Shown here: positions 48,101 through 55,615 of the stretch, in pieces | Numbering within the stretch: the stretch's first letter is position 1 | Layout: every line of letters begins with the position of its first letter | Source: Methanothermobacter sp. | GTDB lineage: Archaea > Methanobacteriota > Methanobacteria > Methanobacteriales > Methanothermobacteraceae | Direction of reading: 5' to 3' | Assembly (NCBI RefSeq): GCF_030055425.1 | Contig: NZ_JASFYE010000001.1 | Location: 27,685-91,684 of the forward strand | DNA length: 64,000 nt | Translations under genes and position numbers: made by a program | Notes under the pieces: model-generated | Databases searched by the model: none | What the model was told of the DNA's origin: nothing | The model's input: only the letters and a program-made list of their open reading frames with translations

Positions 48101-50101
48101 ACCTGTCCTTGCATTGTTGAGAACTGCCTTCAGTGCTTCTGTCATGTTTCTTATTAGAACTGATGCCTGCTGTGCCTTCTCAGGGTAGGTGTTTGCAAGT
48201 GACATCATCTCAGAGGACCACTTATCAAGGGTATTGAGGGCTGCGGTGTATGCGGTGTCACTGGAAACGTAGCTGAGCGCTAGCTTAACCATCTCCTCAA
48301 TGTAACCCACGGGGCCCTCCACGACCTGTTTTCTTGCAATCGGGTTCAGGGTCTGGAACCATGCATAGTATTCCTCTGCATCCCAGAGGATGATTGAGGT
48401 TTTATTTGCAAGTTTCTCCAGTTCCCCCGGTGCCCATGTTGCAACGTTTATTCCCCTCTCGGTGAGGAGCTTCACAAGGTCTTCTGCACTCTGAGGAAAA
48501 CCTGAAACAGTGTACCCTGAGCTCTGGAGTGCCCTTAGTATTTCAACGAGAGTTTCAGGTACGTTGAGGTAACTGGCACCTATGTTACCCTTACCCGGCG
48601 GGTAATTGTAGTAGATGAGTGCTATTCTTTTCTGGGAGTTTGCCAGGTATCTGAGCCTGACCCAGTTGCTGATTCGCTGTACCAGGTAGTTCATCTGTTC
48701 ATCTATCGGTGTGTATGCGACTATCTCAACCCCTGTTATACTGTCAATACTCTTTGCTGGTGCGGCAACGAATATGGGCTCTATTATCCCCTGGGTCTCT
48801 GGAATGGCTATCTGGTAGTAGGTGTCACTCCAGAGAAGCCCGTCCTCTGATACTAACCATTCACCCTCTTCCCTCTTTGTTGATATCATTGCCCTGAAGA
48901 CGGGTACATTCATTCTCTCAAGGAGAGCTGCGGTCTGATTCACGAAGCCAGACCCCAGTGTGAATGTTGTGAAACTCACAAGGGCGTCTATCCTGTACCT
49001 GTAGGCTGAGGGGTTGGCCTCATACTCCGCTGCTGTGATCACCCTTGATGGGTTTGCAGGGTCATAGACGAAGAACTTGACCATCGCCGAATAGATGTTG
49101 AGTGGCTGTGTACCGTTAACACCGGAATATGCCCCGACAACGGGTATCACATTCATTCCGCTTGCTGTGAGCCTGGCTATTATGCTGTCAAAGTGGGCCA
49201 TATCCCCTGAAAGAAGAACGCTATCAAGGCCAGCTATTCCAATGGTGGGCCGTGATGCGTTGAGTGGGTATGCTGCAAGGTAATCAGCGAGGCTGGTAAA
49301 GACCCTGCCGTCGCGGTAGAGCATCTCCGCTGGAATGGTTATGGGTGCCGCTGGTTCCCATTCAGATGGCCAGGTGCCCCCATTCATCACCGTGAAGTTC
49401 TTAAGAAGCAGTTTGAACTGGTTTTCATAGTTCACGGTTCCCTTCTTTGCATAGTAGAGACCATAGGTCACCCAGGGTGCAAGCTGCGGGTACGTATTAA
49501 CATAGGCCCTCAGGCGTGCCTCGTTGGAGTTTTTGAGGTCATAGAGGATAGTGTTCTTTGTATCTGTGTTACCGATAACCGAGGCATCTATACCCTGGAA
49601 TATGCGTACACCGTTGATCTGTGACATGTTTGTGAGGTCCGGGTCACTTTCAAGGACAATGAATATCTTGTTTGGTCTGTTAGATGCAATTTCAGGGTAA
49701 TCACGCATAACATTCCTGAAGTTACCTGAGTCAAAGAGCCACTCTGCGATAACGATATCCGCAGACTCAATGAGGCTTTTAAGTTCAGAGGGGTTCATCC
49801 TTGATATCTGTGTGGTGGTCCTTACCTCAAACCTGACCGTCCATGTTGACTTATTCTGTGGGTTGTATCCTGGCTGTGAGGGGTTTATGAGGTCCATGAC
49901 CTTCTTTGCCGCATCATTGGTCATCTTGGAACTGGTTGACGAGTGTATGACAAGTACGACAGGATCCCTGATCTCCTGTGTGCTGTTCACTGTTAGGTTT
50001 CCGGGATCACCTCCTGCGGTGCTGTTATCTGCAGCTGCCACTGTCTGGCAGAGCATGATCATGAAGAGAACTGCTGTCAGTGTAAAGAGCTGTTTTCTCA
50101 T
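45161..50101 (-). CDS. surface-anchored CobN/magnesium-chelatase H-like protein
   Basis: A 1646-residue protein. Residues 1-24 are a signal peptide, followed by a Thr/Asn-rich extracellular N-terminus. Most of the length matches CobN-type chelatase large subunits: HIGRHATYEWLPRKQVALS (about 765), VGEGIQSKRRGYAVIVDHLTPP, then NLYGVVDNDDYFDYFGGL (about 1330). A Ser/Gly/Pro-rich stretch (about 1540-1600) precedes the C-terminal helix LYGVAGIVAILVLVGVGYFL. Cytoplasmic CobN inserts cobalt into tetrapyrroles with CobS/CobT ATPases, neither of which is here, and this protein is exported. So it probably binds metals or tetrapyrroles outside the cell. ATG 50101 has AAAGGAGGTGAAAA upstream. Confidence 0.88.
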   Translation of the reverse strand: MRKQLFTLTAVLFMIMLCQTVAAADNSTAGGDPGNLTVNSTQEIRDPVVLVIHSSTSSKMTNDAAKKVMDLINPSQPGYNPQNKSTWTVRFEVRTTTQISRMNPSELKSLIESADIVIAEWLFDSGNFRNVMRDYPEIASNRPNKIFIVLESDPDLTNMSQINGVRIFQGIDASVIGNTDTKNTILYDLKNSNEARLRAYVNTYPQLAPWVTYGLYYAKKGTVNYENQFKLLLKNFTVMNGGTWPSEWEPAAPITIPAEMLYRDGRVFTSLADYLAAYPLNASRPTIGIAGLDSVLLSGDMAHFDSIIARLTASGMNVIPVVGAYSGVNGTQPLNIYSAMVKFFVYDPANPSRVITAAEYEANPSAYRYRIDALVSFTTFTLGSGFVNQTAALLERMNVPVFRAMISTKREEGEWLVSEDGLLWSDTYYQIAIPETQGIIEPIFVAAPAKSIDSITGVEIVAYTPIDEQMNYLVQRISNWVRLRYLANSQKRIALIYYNYPPGKGNIGASYLNVPETLVEILRALQSSGYTVSGFPQSAEDLVKLLTERGINVATWAPGELEKLANKTSIILWDAEEYYAWFQTLNPIARKQVVEGPVGYIEEMVKLALSYVSSDTAYTAALNTLDKWSSEMMSLANTYPEKAQQASVLIRNMTEALKAVLNNARTGQSTDAPWSMFYNFKNEFQSLAVPGFNGWGAPPGNVMTVERNGRKYIVIPGIIFGNVFIGPEPQRGWEADVDKLYHSTVVAPPHQYLAWYAWVNTVFNADAQVHIGRHATYEWLPRKQVALSNFDFSQICVSTKPSVYIYIMDGVGEGIQSKRRGYAVIVDHLTPPMKTTQLYGDLSELRALIDDYTKTPDASPLKQEYFNSIRNMVIKLNIAAEIGISPDNFTAEDIERVEDYLVVLQQTLMPVGLHTFGLRWTDEEIALLAAAMVSSDGGPSSPSLQRLIASLKGWNFDNLTALQAEELNNITISWVLQVMGGTPPADLTNNSQVIELLNRAREYAALISQSFSSEMNSLLDALNGGFITPRPGNDPVRNPSALPTGNNFYAVSENLMPTKTAWNLGKRLADMALAQFDRIPEKVAAVVWCVETVRDDGTMVSFVLRLMGVEPTWSSTGSASNLKATPLSQLLADINAVRSASGLSNFTERPRVDPIVTTSGLFRDLFPRLLINMDRAYRIALAASYTEIVASYPSLKTSLDHVLQTLVDAKYTNFRGSEPLTTNYIALHWINDTLRYMQAGLNATDAGEIAITRIFAPPVGDYGAGVSKGTEVSWTWNDRSELADIYFNRMSHAYSERSWGVSMPETFKELLRGIQTAYHSRNTNLYGVVDNDDYFDYFGGLSMAIEMMNNGRAPELYVLRYANPGNPRVMSLKQFIAIEYRTRYLNPEWIRAIMNEGYQGPRTIAKYTSHLVGWEYTVPELLDSGFWDEYYDAVVADKYNLGLKTAYSKNPYAAMDILAHFAEMANRGQWNARSEQLAFIAECLGNYVAENGVSCSGSVCGDRELMKWISQYMSSDLRKKFTAALYAATGASVFAPEPSGDVNPGENPSTGPTTGPSGPSATGGGSSGRTTADGSAGRTAAASQAAVSASSQDSAGEEAGQQKSYEVKETPSAVNQRTEFPLYGVAGIVAILVLVGVGYFLGPGRR

Positions 50102-50294
50102 GACTTTTCACCTCCTTTTATTTTTTTAAATTTACAGTAACCCCTCTGATTTATGTCATAAAAATAAATTATTATTACATTATACAGAATACTTTAAAAA
50201 TAAATTATTACTTAACTTGAAATATTACTTAATTTAAATATCAATCGAGGAAAAGTAATAATCCTGCGAATAAAAAAATAAATAATTGGGGTGT
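50102..50294. promoter_or_regulatory. AT-rich region with repeated TTATTACT elements
   Basis: 193 bp upstream of the CobN-like gene. It holds TTATTACA (50173), TTATTACT (50205-50212), ATATTACT (50222-50229) and AGTAATAA (50254-50261), as well as TACAGAATA. The same words recur upstream of the neighbouring genes, suggesting a common regulator. Confidence 0.5.
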
Positions 50295-53201
50295 TTATTT
50301 TCCTGCTCCGCCCCTGAGGAATCCGAAGGCCACAAGTCCAGCAGCCACAAGGACGCCCACGATACCATAGACGTACCATGAGGAGTCAGCGCCGCCGGAA
50401 GTGGAGGTTGCATTTGTAACCTCATAGGCCTTCTTACCCTCCACCGGAGAATCCTCTGAAACCTCAGATGCTGCACTCACATCAGCCGGTGAAGCACTGT
50501 AATCAACACCTGGTGTGTAACCTGCATGGCCTGCATTACCATGGGAACCTGAGGGTAAACCACCGCTTGAACCACCCGTGGAGCCACCTGTTGAACCACC
50601 AGGTATACCACCCTGGTTTCCGTTCTGACTTCCACCATTGTTCACAGGAATGAGGTCCTCAAGTGTCCTGTTTGCAGGTAGCCCCTTCACATAGGCGATG
50701 GGGTTCTGACCACCGGCACCTGAGAGGATCATCTGAAGTTCACTCTCAGTTATGTACCTCTCAGCGTCATAGGTTACGACAGGTCCTGAGATCAGATAAC
50801 TTGGTGTTTCCCCCTTGTAGAGGCTTATGAAACCTGCTATCTGTTTTTCCCTCTTCGCATCGCTGGTGACGCAGTCGCTCACATCGAAACTCGGCCATTT
50901 GAAGTCAAGGACCACTGCCTTACCAACCTTGTTCTTGTTGTCCCATATCACAAGGATTCCCTCAATGTTACCTCCGTATGCATACTCATTCTCAGGGTCG
51001 TTCTCTGATCCAGGAACACGCAGGTTGAAGTAGGTTCCCTGTCCAGGTGAGACCCCAAGGCGGTAGACTATGGCGTCGTCCTTGCAGTAGATTGTGTTAC
51101 CAAGGTATATGTAGTTCTCATCCTCCTTGAGGGGGTAGTTCTTGAATATGTACTCTGTTATCAGGTAACCTGGTGATACACCTGGACAAGCATGGTTGTG
51201 GAAGAGGAATGTCAGTATCTGGTCATATGGTGGGTCGTGTCTCCATGCGTTTGCTATGCTCTGTATGTTGAACCAGCCATCCTTTGCAAAGACCTTTGAG
51301 ACCTTGTTGCTGAGCTGTGTGCTGTTCAGGGTTCTTGGTCCGATGTCATTCACAAATTTACCGTCTGATGCATTGCTTGCAATCAGCTGCCCGGTTGTTG
51401 GGTCATAGTAGATGTAGACCGCATCCATCGTCACTCCATCGTAGCCCCTGAGGACGAATGTGAACCAGAGCGGCTTCCAGAGAGGTCTGTGGACTGGAAG
51501 GAGTGTTGCCCTGCTTAGCCTTGAACCAAGAACATCGAATACTCCGTCCCAGGCGGCACTCATATCCTGACCGTTAACCCTTGAGTAACCGGCTGATGTG
51601 AGTACCACGAGGTCCCTGTCGTCCTTTTCAAGATTTATTCCTTTTTCTATGAGGAATAACTGTTTTGCAAGGTTGGCTGCGTCAGCACCGATCTTCCTGA
51701 TCTGCTCGTATGTCAGGTTACCCCATGTGAAGGTTCCGTTTTCACGGGTTGCATTTGGAAGTCCAAGGCTATCTATGTATGCCATGTCAAGTCCATGGGC
51801 GATCTGTGGTGGAATCTGGTAGGTTATGTTGTTGACCTTATCTGTTACGTTGGCACCGTTTTCGCTTCCCAGGAGGTAGTAGTAGTGGGTCGCATTGAGG
51901 TTCTTAAGTTCCCTCACTATTGTCACAAGGGATGTTGGGTCCTGTTTCACCCTGGATATGAGCCATGCGTTGAATTCGAGTTCTGTTTTTTTGCCTGTCT
52001 GCTGCTGGAACTGTTTCCTGAGTGCCTCCTTGTCGAACTTCATCACTATGAGGTCACCCTTGAGGGTGTTGGGGTTCCACCTTATGAAGCCAACAAGGTT
52101 TGTGTCGGCACCTGTGGCCGTGGTGTTGAATCCGCTGTAGGATCCTCCCTTACCTGGTGTGGTGTCAAGGAACATCAGGAGTGCATCGTCATCTGAGTCC
52201 CCTGGGACACCCACTGTCACGTAACTTGTTATCTCACCTGGTGATCCAGGGTTGGTGAAGTCCATGACCGGTGGGTAGTACTTTAACAGTGTGAGGCTCA
52301 TTGCATAACCGCTGATGGTACCGAGGCACATGTGACCATGGAATGCCGCGGCCCTGAGGAGATCAGATGGTGCACCCTGCATCCATGCGTTTGCAAGACT
52401 TGCAACAGGGAACGCGTAGTTTCCGTATTTGCTTACCAGAAGGTTCCAGTTTGCCTCAGTCATGTTTTTCAGAAGGTCGATTGTGTAAACTGGTTTTCCA
52501 TTGACTGTTTTGATTACAACCGGTGATGTGCTTGCATTCTTGAAGTAAACACCCACCAGTGTGCTGCCTCTCTGTAGTATGAAGAATGTGTCCAGCGGGT
52601 CAACAGGTGACTTCCTTATTACAAGCAGGTTCCCCTTACCATAGGTTACACGGCCGCCTGCCTGGTTGAGTATTCCCTCAATGACATCCTCTGTGGTATC
52701 GTTCCTGTACTTGACAATACCTGCAGTTGTTATGACGAGGACGTTTCCCTGGGAGAAGTTCAGGATCTGGTCTGCCCTCCTGGTGATCTCTCTTCCCAGT
52801 TTGTAGGCGTCTGTGGCGTTCATTTTGAGTGAAAGCAGTGCGTAGTATTTGGTATCCAGTGGATTCACCGGGTTGGTTGATAGGGTGAATTCATGTACTA
52901 GGTCCCTGTAACCCGGTGCTGTTACCTTTATCCTGAATTTTGTGGTGTTTGTGACGTTCTGGTAATTGAAAATGATCTTTGTCCTGTTGGCTGCCGGGTC
53001 AAAGGTCCTTGTGAAGTTGATCTTTGATCCGTTTGCATCGGTGATACAGTTTATGTCGGGGTTGATGCGGGGGTTGTCGTCTGCAAATTCGTACTTTACA
53101 TCCACCCCCACCTCACATGCTGTGTCTACTGCGCTCACTGAACCCGTCAGTGCGACAGCAACGAGAAGAGCAATGAAAACCATGAAATACTGTCTTCTCA
53201 T
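50295..53201 (-). CDS. surface-anchored protein with two FmdE-like motifs
   Basis: A 968-residue exported protein. An N-terminal signal peptide (about 1-25, FMVFIALLVAVALTGSVSA) is followed by a beta-rich region. Two copies of the FmdE-type metal-binding signature are seen: HGHMCLGTISGYAM near residue 287 and HNHACPGVSPGYL near 669. A Gly/Ser-rich linker (about 850-890) and a C-terminal helix (YGIVGVLVAAGLVAFGFL) anchor it. FmdE-type domains bind zinc or other metals through Cys and His. The frame runs 12 bp upstream to GTG 53213, but AAAGGAGGTGAAAA lies 8 bases before ATG 53201. Its tail resembles that of the CobN-like protein. Confidence 0.85.
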   Translation of the reverse strand: MRRQYFMVFIALLVAVALTGSVSAVDTACEVGVDVKYEFADDNPRINPDINCITDANGSKINFTRTFDPAANRTKIIFNYQNVTNTTKFRIKVTAPGYRDLVHEFTLSTNPVNPLDTKYYALLSLKMNATDAYKLGREITRRADQILNFSQGNVLVITTAGIVKYRNDTTEDVIEGILNQAGGRVTYGKGNLLVIRKSPVDPLDTFFILQRGSTLVGVYFKNASTSPVVIKTVNGKPVYTIDLLKNMTEANWNLLVSKYGNYAFPVASLANAWMQGAPSDLLRAAAFHGHMCLGTISGYAMSLTLLKYYPPVMDFTNPGSPGEITSYVTVGVPGDSDDDALLMFLDTTPGKGGSYSGFNTTATGADTNLVGFIRWNPNTLKGDLIVMKFDKEALRKQFQQQTGKKTELEFNAWLISRVKQDPTSLVTIVRELKNLNATHYYYLLGSENGANVTDKVNNITYQIPPQIAHGLDMAYIDSLGLPNATRENGTFTWGNLTYEQIRKIGADAANLAKQLFLIEKGINLEKDDRDLVVLTSAGYSRVNGQDMSAAWDGVFDVLGSRLSRATLLPVHRPLWKPLWFTFVLRGYDGVTMDAVYIYYDPTTGQLIASNASDGKFVNDIGPRTLNSTQLSNKVSKVFAKDGWFNIQSIANAWRHDPPYDQILTFLFHNHACPGVSPGYLITEYIFKNYPLKEDENYIYLGNTIYCKDDAIVYRLGVSPGQGTYFNLRVPGSENDPENEYAYGGNIEGILVIWDNKNKVGKAVVLDFKWPSFDVSDCVTSDAKREKQIAGFISLYKGETPSYLISGPVVTYDAERYITESELQMILSGAGGQNPIAYVKGLPANRTLEDLIPVNNGGSQNGNQGGIPGGSTGGSTGGSSGGLPSGSHGNAGHAGYTPGVDYSASPADVSAASEVSEDSPVEGKKAYEVTNATSTSGGADSSWYVYGIVGVLVAAGLVAFGFLRGGAGK

Positions 53202-53563
53202 AACATTTTTCACCTCCTTTAATTTCTGTAATGTTTAATAATGTACAGAATAAGTAGAAGTAATAACATATATAATTATTTTGTTAATACTTTAGGGGCA
53301 GATAAAAGGCAAAATGTAATACTTAATTTCAGTTAAAAAAAGAGGGGATTCATGGGAAGGTCCCATGAACTGATTGCTGGAGGGAAAATTTATTATCAAA
53401 CACCATAATGGTGTTATAGTTAAAATTGCAAACCAGCCATATTTAATATTTTCTATTTTAATATTCATAATAATTATCTGGCCTGGACTGCCAGAATAGT
53501 AATAAAAGATAAGGTAATGCTTAAAAAAGTTCATGTGTCCCTGATTTGATCATAACAGAAACA
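53202..53563. promoter_or_regulatory. regulatory region upstream of the FmdE-like gene
   Basis: 362 bp without a convincing gene between the nicotianamine synthase-like and FmdE-like genes. It holds an inverted repeat TTCTGTA-N13-TACAGAA (53224-53250), an AGTAATAA half-site (53259-53266), the palindrome AACACCAT-A-ATGGTGTT (53399-53415), and a hairpin with T-run (53333-53369). One 80-codon frame here is low-complexity and has no ribosome binding site. Confidence 0.5.
53333..53369 (-). terminator. hairpin and T-run after the nicotianamine synthase-like gene
   Basis: TTCATGGGA-AGG-TCCCATGAA (53349-53369) forms a 9-bp stem. On the minus strand it is followed by CCCCTC and seven T. It lies about 200 bp beyond the stop of the upstream gene and before the FmdE-like gene, so it could act as a terminator or as an attenuator between them. 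Confidence 0.55.
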
Positions 53564-54361
53564 TCACGGGCACTTAAAAACAAGCACTGAGGTATTGTTA
53601 ACCTTACCTGAAGGCAGCACAATACCCGCCCTTCTGAATCCCACCACATCCTCATCAGTCACGGGGGCATAGAGAATCGCCCTCATTCCTGTGTAAGTCC
53701 TGTATATAACCCTGGTATCAGGGTTCACATACCTGTGTATATTCCTGAAGACCCTCCTCTTGGGTTCTGCAAGGGCAGCCACCATAACAACGTCAAAGTC
53801 AAGACCCGCCAGTGCGGTCTCATCACCAGTGATCACATCCACATCTCCAGGTTCAAGTCTCTCTATCACACCACGGGATATATCAGCTATCTCAGGTTCA
53901 ATCTCAACAACATGGACCCTCATACCATAGATATGTGCAAGGAGTATCCCTGTAAGTGGTAGTGGCCCTCCCCCAATGAATACAGCCATCTCCCCACTCC
54001 TGAATTTTCCAAGGGCAGCCTCATTCTTGAGGAGCTGGAGGTACCTTGGGTAGAAGTAGAATGATTCCAGGGTCTCCCATGGCGAATCTGAGTCTTTAAC
54101 CTCCGCCGCCTTCTCCAGTTCAAGTCTCATGCCAAGGTTAACATAGAAGGTTCTTATGACCCTGAGCGCATGGTTCATCTCAGCATCGTCAAGTATGTGC
54201 CTGGCTGATTCAAAGTCAATGGATGAATCATGGGCTATCTCCTCGATCTCATCAAGGAGGGGTATGACCCTGGATGTATCCATCCTGTCGAAGTGGTGGT
54301 CCATCCCCTCAAGCCTGGATGCTATCCTCTTTATCTTATTCCAGTAGATGTAACAGCTCAT
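53564..54361 (-). CDS. nicotianamine synthase-like protein (MtNAS type)
   Basis: A 265-residue enzyme homologous to the structurally studied nicotianamine synthase-like protein of M. thermautotrophicus (MtNAS), which makes thermonicotianamine, a metal chelator, from glutamate and S-adenosylmethionine-derived aminopropyl groups. The Rossmann part has VFIGGGPLPLTGILLA and VVEIEPEIADIS. Glu81, recalled as essential in MtNAS, is conserved (MRLELEK, Glu81). ATG 54361 has GGAG eight bases upstream. It is divergent from a GNAT gene and directly upstream, on the same strand, of the FmdE/CobN/ExbBD cluster. It probably makes the metallophore for that system; the link is inference. Confidence 0.93.
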   Translation of the reverse strand: MSCYIYWNKIKRIASRLEGMDHHFDRMDTSRVIPLLDEIEEIAHDSSIDFESARHILDDAEMNHALRVIRTFYVNLGMRLELEKAAEVKDSDSPWETLESFYFYPRYLQLLKNEAALGKFRSGEMAVFIGGGPLPLTGILLAHIYGMRVHVVEIEPEIADISRGVIERLEPGDVDVITGDETALAGLDFDVVMVAALAEPKRRVFRNIHRYVNPDTRVIYRTYTGMRAILYAPVTDEDVVGFRRAGIVLPSGKVNNTSVLVFKCP

Positions 54362-54485
54362 GTGGGGTTCTCCATGATGTTAATTAATTAAACAGCAGTC
54401 TTTATAAGACTTCAGAGCATATATAATATGTGTATGGAATCATGTATTACTATGGAGCATATATACCCTTAAAAATTAATACTGA
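54362..54485. promoter_or_regulatory. divergent promoter region with 11-bp direct repeats
   Basis: 124 bp between divergent genes. GAGCATATATA occurs at 54415-54425 and 54455-54465, 40 bp apart. The second copy carries the TATA box of the GNAT gene, 21 bp from its ATG, so that mRNA would be leaderless. TTTATAA (54401-54407) is the TATA box of the minus-strand gene. TATTACTAT (54445-54453) matches the elements near the DUF2162-like gene. Confidence 0.6.
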
Positions 54486-55067
54486 ATGGTGGTTGATATT
54501 ATTCTGGTTACCATTCCCCAGACAGAAAGTGAAATTGAATCCATAAGAAGATTCCTGTTTGACATGATCAGGCGGGAATTTGGCTACGGTTACATACCAG
54601 ACTACCACAGGGATATCATGGAATTCAGGGAACACTACCTAAATCCACCAGGTAACACCTTCATCTCTGCCTCAGTGGGTGGAAAGGTAATCGGGACCCT
54701 GGGACTCCGCGCCTATGACCGTGAATTTGAGGGCCTCAGTTATGATCCAGATACAACAGCGGGTCTGTGGAGGGTCTTCGTGCATGAGGACTACAGGAGA
54801 AGGGGGGTTGCATCACTCCTTGTTGGTATCGCAGAGGCCCATGCAGCCAGAATGGGGTACAGGAGGATGTACCTCCATACGCACAAGCATGTGAGGGGTG
54901 CACTTGAATTCTGGCTCTCAATGGGTTACCGGGTGACCCTTGACACCGGGAACGAACTCAACACGGTCCACATGGAAAAACCCCTTAAAACTATTGGAAA
55001 TCCAGATAAACTCAGCACAATCCACATGCAGAAACCCTTTAAAACCCACAGAGTACTTCAATACTGA
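54486..55067 (+). CDS. GNAT-family N-acetyltransferase with duplicated tail
   Basis: A 193-residue acetyltransferase. The acetyl-CoA site is LWRVFVHEDYRRRGVASLLV, followed by HAARMGYRRMYLHTHKHVRGALEFW. The body ends LNTVHMEKPLKT at about residue 168, the usual GNAT end. It is followed by a second copy, KLSTIHMQKPFKT, so the last 25 residues are a tandem duplication. No Shine-Dalgarno precedes ATG 54486; a TATA box 21 bp upstream suggests a leaderless mRNA. It is divergent from the nicotianamine synthase-like gene. Acetylation of that product is possible but unproven. Confidence 0.85.
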   Translation: MVVDIILVTIPQTESEIESIRRFLFDMIRREFGYGYIPDYHRDIMEFREHYLNPPGNTFISASVGGKVIGTLGLRAYDREFEGLSYDPDTTAGLWRVFVHEDYRRRGVASLLVGIAEAHAARMGYRRMYLHTHKHVRGALEFWLSMGYRVTLDTGNELNTVHMEKPLKTIGNPDKLSTIHMQKPFKTHRVLQY

Positions 55068-55339
55068 TGCCTGGAGTGGATATCAGGAAAATCTTATTTT
55101 GATTAGAAAAAGAGGAGGAACAGGGCATCAGATGACATTTTTTTTGAGCGAAAGGATTGTAGCTGGATGCCCTGTTGAGCTGGCTTACTCTGGTAAGCTA
55201 GGAGGAATTCATGCTCATATGATGGTTGGCATAGGATATATAAATACTTTTTGAAAGAAAATTATTACTTATATTTAAATGATCCTGATATTAGTATTAA
55301 TCAATCAACCCAAATAATTATGAAAAGCCCGTAGTCTAA

Positions 55340-55615
55340 TCATTCCCTGTAACCTTCAAGGAAGGACTCCAGTGCCTCATAGGCAGCATCCACTGCCTCG
55401 TCAACAATTCGGGGGTCTGCATCTGAGAGTTCGTCGAGATGAAGCTCGGCGGTGATATCAACATCCAGCCTGTCGGTGTATTCAACGCTCACAGTTATCT
55501 CAATATCAACTATCTCCTTTGCTGAGACCCTCTCAAGTATAAAATCAGAAATGGTGTTATAAAGGAAACTGGATATCTCATCCAGATCCCCATCACTGAG
55601 TTTTTTAAGGCTCAA
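55340..55615 (-). CDS. DUF3194 family protein
   Basis: A 91-residue acidic protein, likely a small alpha/beta fold, with ILERVSAKEIVDIEITVSVEYTDRLDVDITAELHLDEL. DUF3194 members are archaeal and lie next to prefoldin beta genes, as here. TTG 55615 directly follows the prefoldin stop (TAA-TTG), so translation is coupled. Its role is unknown; the position suggests a link to RNA or protein quality control. Confidence 0.8.
   Translation of the reverse strand: MSLKKLSDGDLDEISSFLYNTISDFILERVSAKEIVDIEITVSVEYTDRLDVDITAELHLDELSDADPRIVDEAVDAAYEALESFLEGYRE

Noticed and set aside
47780..48157. Frames antisense to the CobN-like gene
   Set aside because: Cys/His-rich shadow frames with no start signals, fully inside a well-supported gene.
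45161..50101. Cobaltochelatase for cobalamin synthesis
   Set aside because: The protein is exported and membrane anchored, and no CobS/CobT-like ATPase gene is in the window; a cytoplasmic role in B12 synthesis does not fit.
53292..53534. 80-codon frame on the minus strand
   Set aside because: Low complexity, aromatic-rich composition, no ribosome binding site, and it overlaps the hairpin and palindromes of a regulatory region.
53202..53563. Cobalamin or nickel riboswitch before the cluster
   Set aside because: No recognisable conserved core was found; only short palindromes and AT-rich repeats are visible.
55262..55269. TTATTACT before the DUF3194 end as part of the metal regulon
   Set aside because: A single copy in an AT-rich gap with no related gene; likely chance.
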